Under the pieces are notes generated by a model, which had not been told where the DNA came from, did not search any database, and saw only the letters and a program-made list of their open reading frames with translations. From Akkermansiaceae bacterium UBA1506 (lineage in GTDB: Bacteria > Verrucomicrobiota > Verrucomicrobiia > Verrucomicrobiales > DEV007), in assembly GCA_002323995.1 (NCBI GenBank), contig DCQY01000119.1, positions 33,165-39,712 of the forward strand: 6,548 nt of DNA, read 5' to 3'. Shown here piece after piece: positions 6,346 through 6,548 of this stretch (position 1 is the stretch's first letter; the number at the start of each line of letters is the position of its first letter). Made by a program: the position numbers and the translations under genes.

Positions 6346-6548
6346 ATGACCGAGGAACCTCAGAATGAAGCGCACGAAATTCCCCGTAATCAGTTGATTA
6401 CCTGGTGGGGATCTATCATCGGGGTTTGTGCAGTGATCATTTTTGGATCAATTTTTGTGACAAGGGCTTACCTCGAGCGTCGCACTTATGAGGTCGAGAA
6501 TTACCGTCCACCTCACGTTGCTAAGTTAGAGACAGATCTGAATCTGGT
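6346..6548 (+). CDS. N-terminal part of a membrane-anchored protein, probably SCO1/SenC-type copper chaperone (3' end outside window)
   Basis: The frame is open from ATG 6346 to the window end (67 full codons). It shows a hydrophilic N-terminus of about 17 residues, one hydrophobic helix at about 18-39 (ITWWGSIIGVCAVIIFG), a basic/acidic linker and then RPPHVAKLETDLNL. This design, an N-terminal anchor followed by a segment leading into a thioredoxin-like fold, and the position after ctaB fit SCO proteins that deliver copper to CuA. The diagnostic Cys-x3-Cys and His are not yet reached, so the call is an inference. The start is one base after the ctaB stop with no Shine-Dalgarno, pointing to translational coupling. 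Confidence 0.6.
   Translation, partial: MTEEPQNEAHEIPRNQLITWWGSIIGVCAVIIFGSIFVTRAYLERRTYEVENYRPPHVAKLETDLNL

Overview
The window is a stretch of a heme-copper oxidase (aa3-type cytochrome c oxidase) gene cluster, all on the + strand and almost gap-free. No RNA gene, insertion sequence, CRISPR array or phage feature was seen. The style of the proteins suggests a member of the PVC group, most likely Verrucomicrobiota. The pointers are the subunit I 'HFHYVVAPG' type of heme site, a subunit III starting 'VTPRRDTGLYNAK', a subunit II lacking a signal peptide and a cytochrome c domain, and tiny membrane proteins inside the cluster. This assignment comes from remembered family resemblance and is moderate to weak.

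Layout: bases 1-966 hold the 3' part of subunit I (ctaD). Bases 1009-2487 hold subunit III (ctaE) with an unusual insertion of about 300 residues between membrane helices 3 and 4. Bases 2512-2886 encode a subunit IV-like protein (ctaF). Bases 2892-3089 and 3107-3340 encode two very small membrane proteins, the second with a CPMC motif. Bases 3358-4122 encode subunit II (ctaC) with a CuA site. A Rho-independent terminator lies at 4155-4184. A second block follows: heme A synthase (ctaA, 4232-5335), heme O synthase (ctaB, 5394-6344) and the start of a membrane-anchored protein that is probably a SCO-type copper chaperone (6346 to the window end).

The first block supplies the oxidase subunits and the second supplies cofactor assembly. 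CtaB farnesylates heme b to heme O, CtaA oxidises heme O to heme A, and a SCO protein would help load CuA in subunit II.

The most interesting points are in the structural subunits. Subunit III carries a predicted periplasmic domain that appears to contain a diverged internal duplication followed by a His/Asp-rich, metal-binding-like tract. In subunit I the canonical K-pathway lysine aligns without gaps to leucine. Subunit II has Gln in place of the Glu that normally serves the Mg/Mn site.
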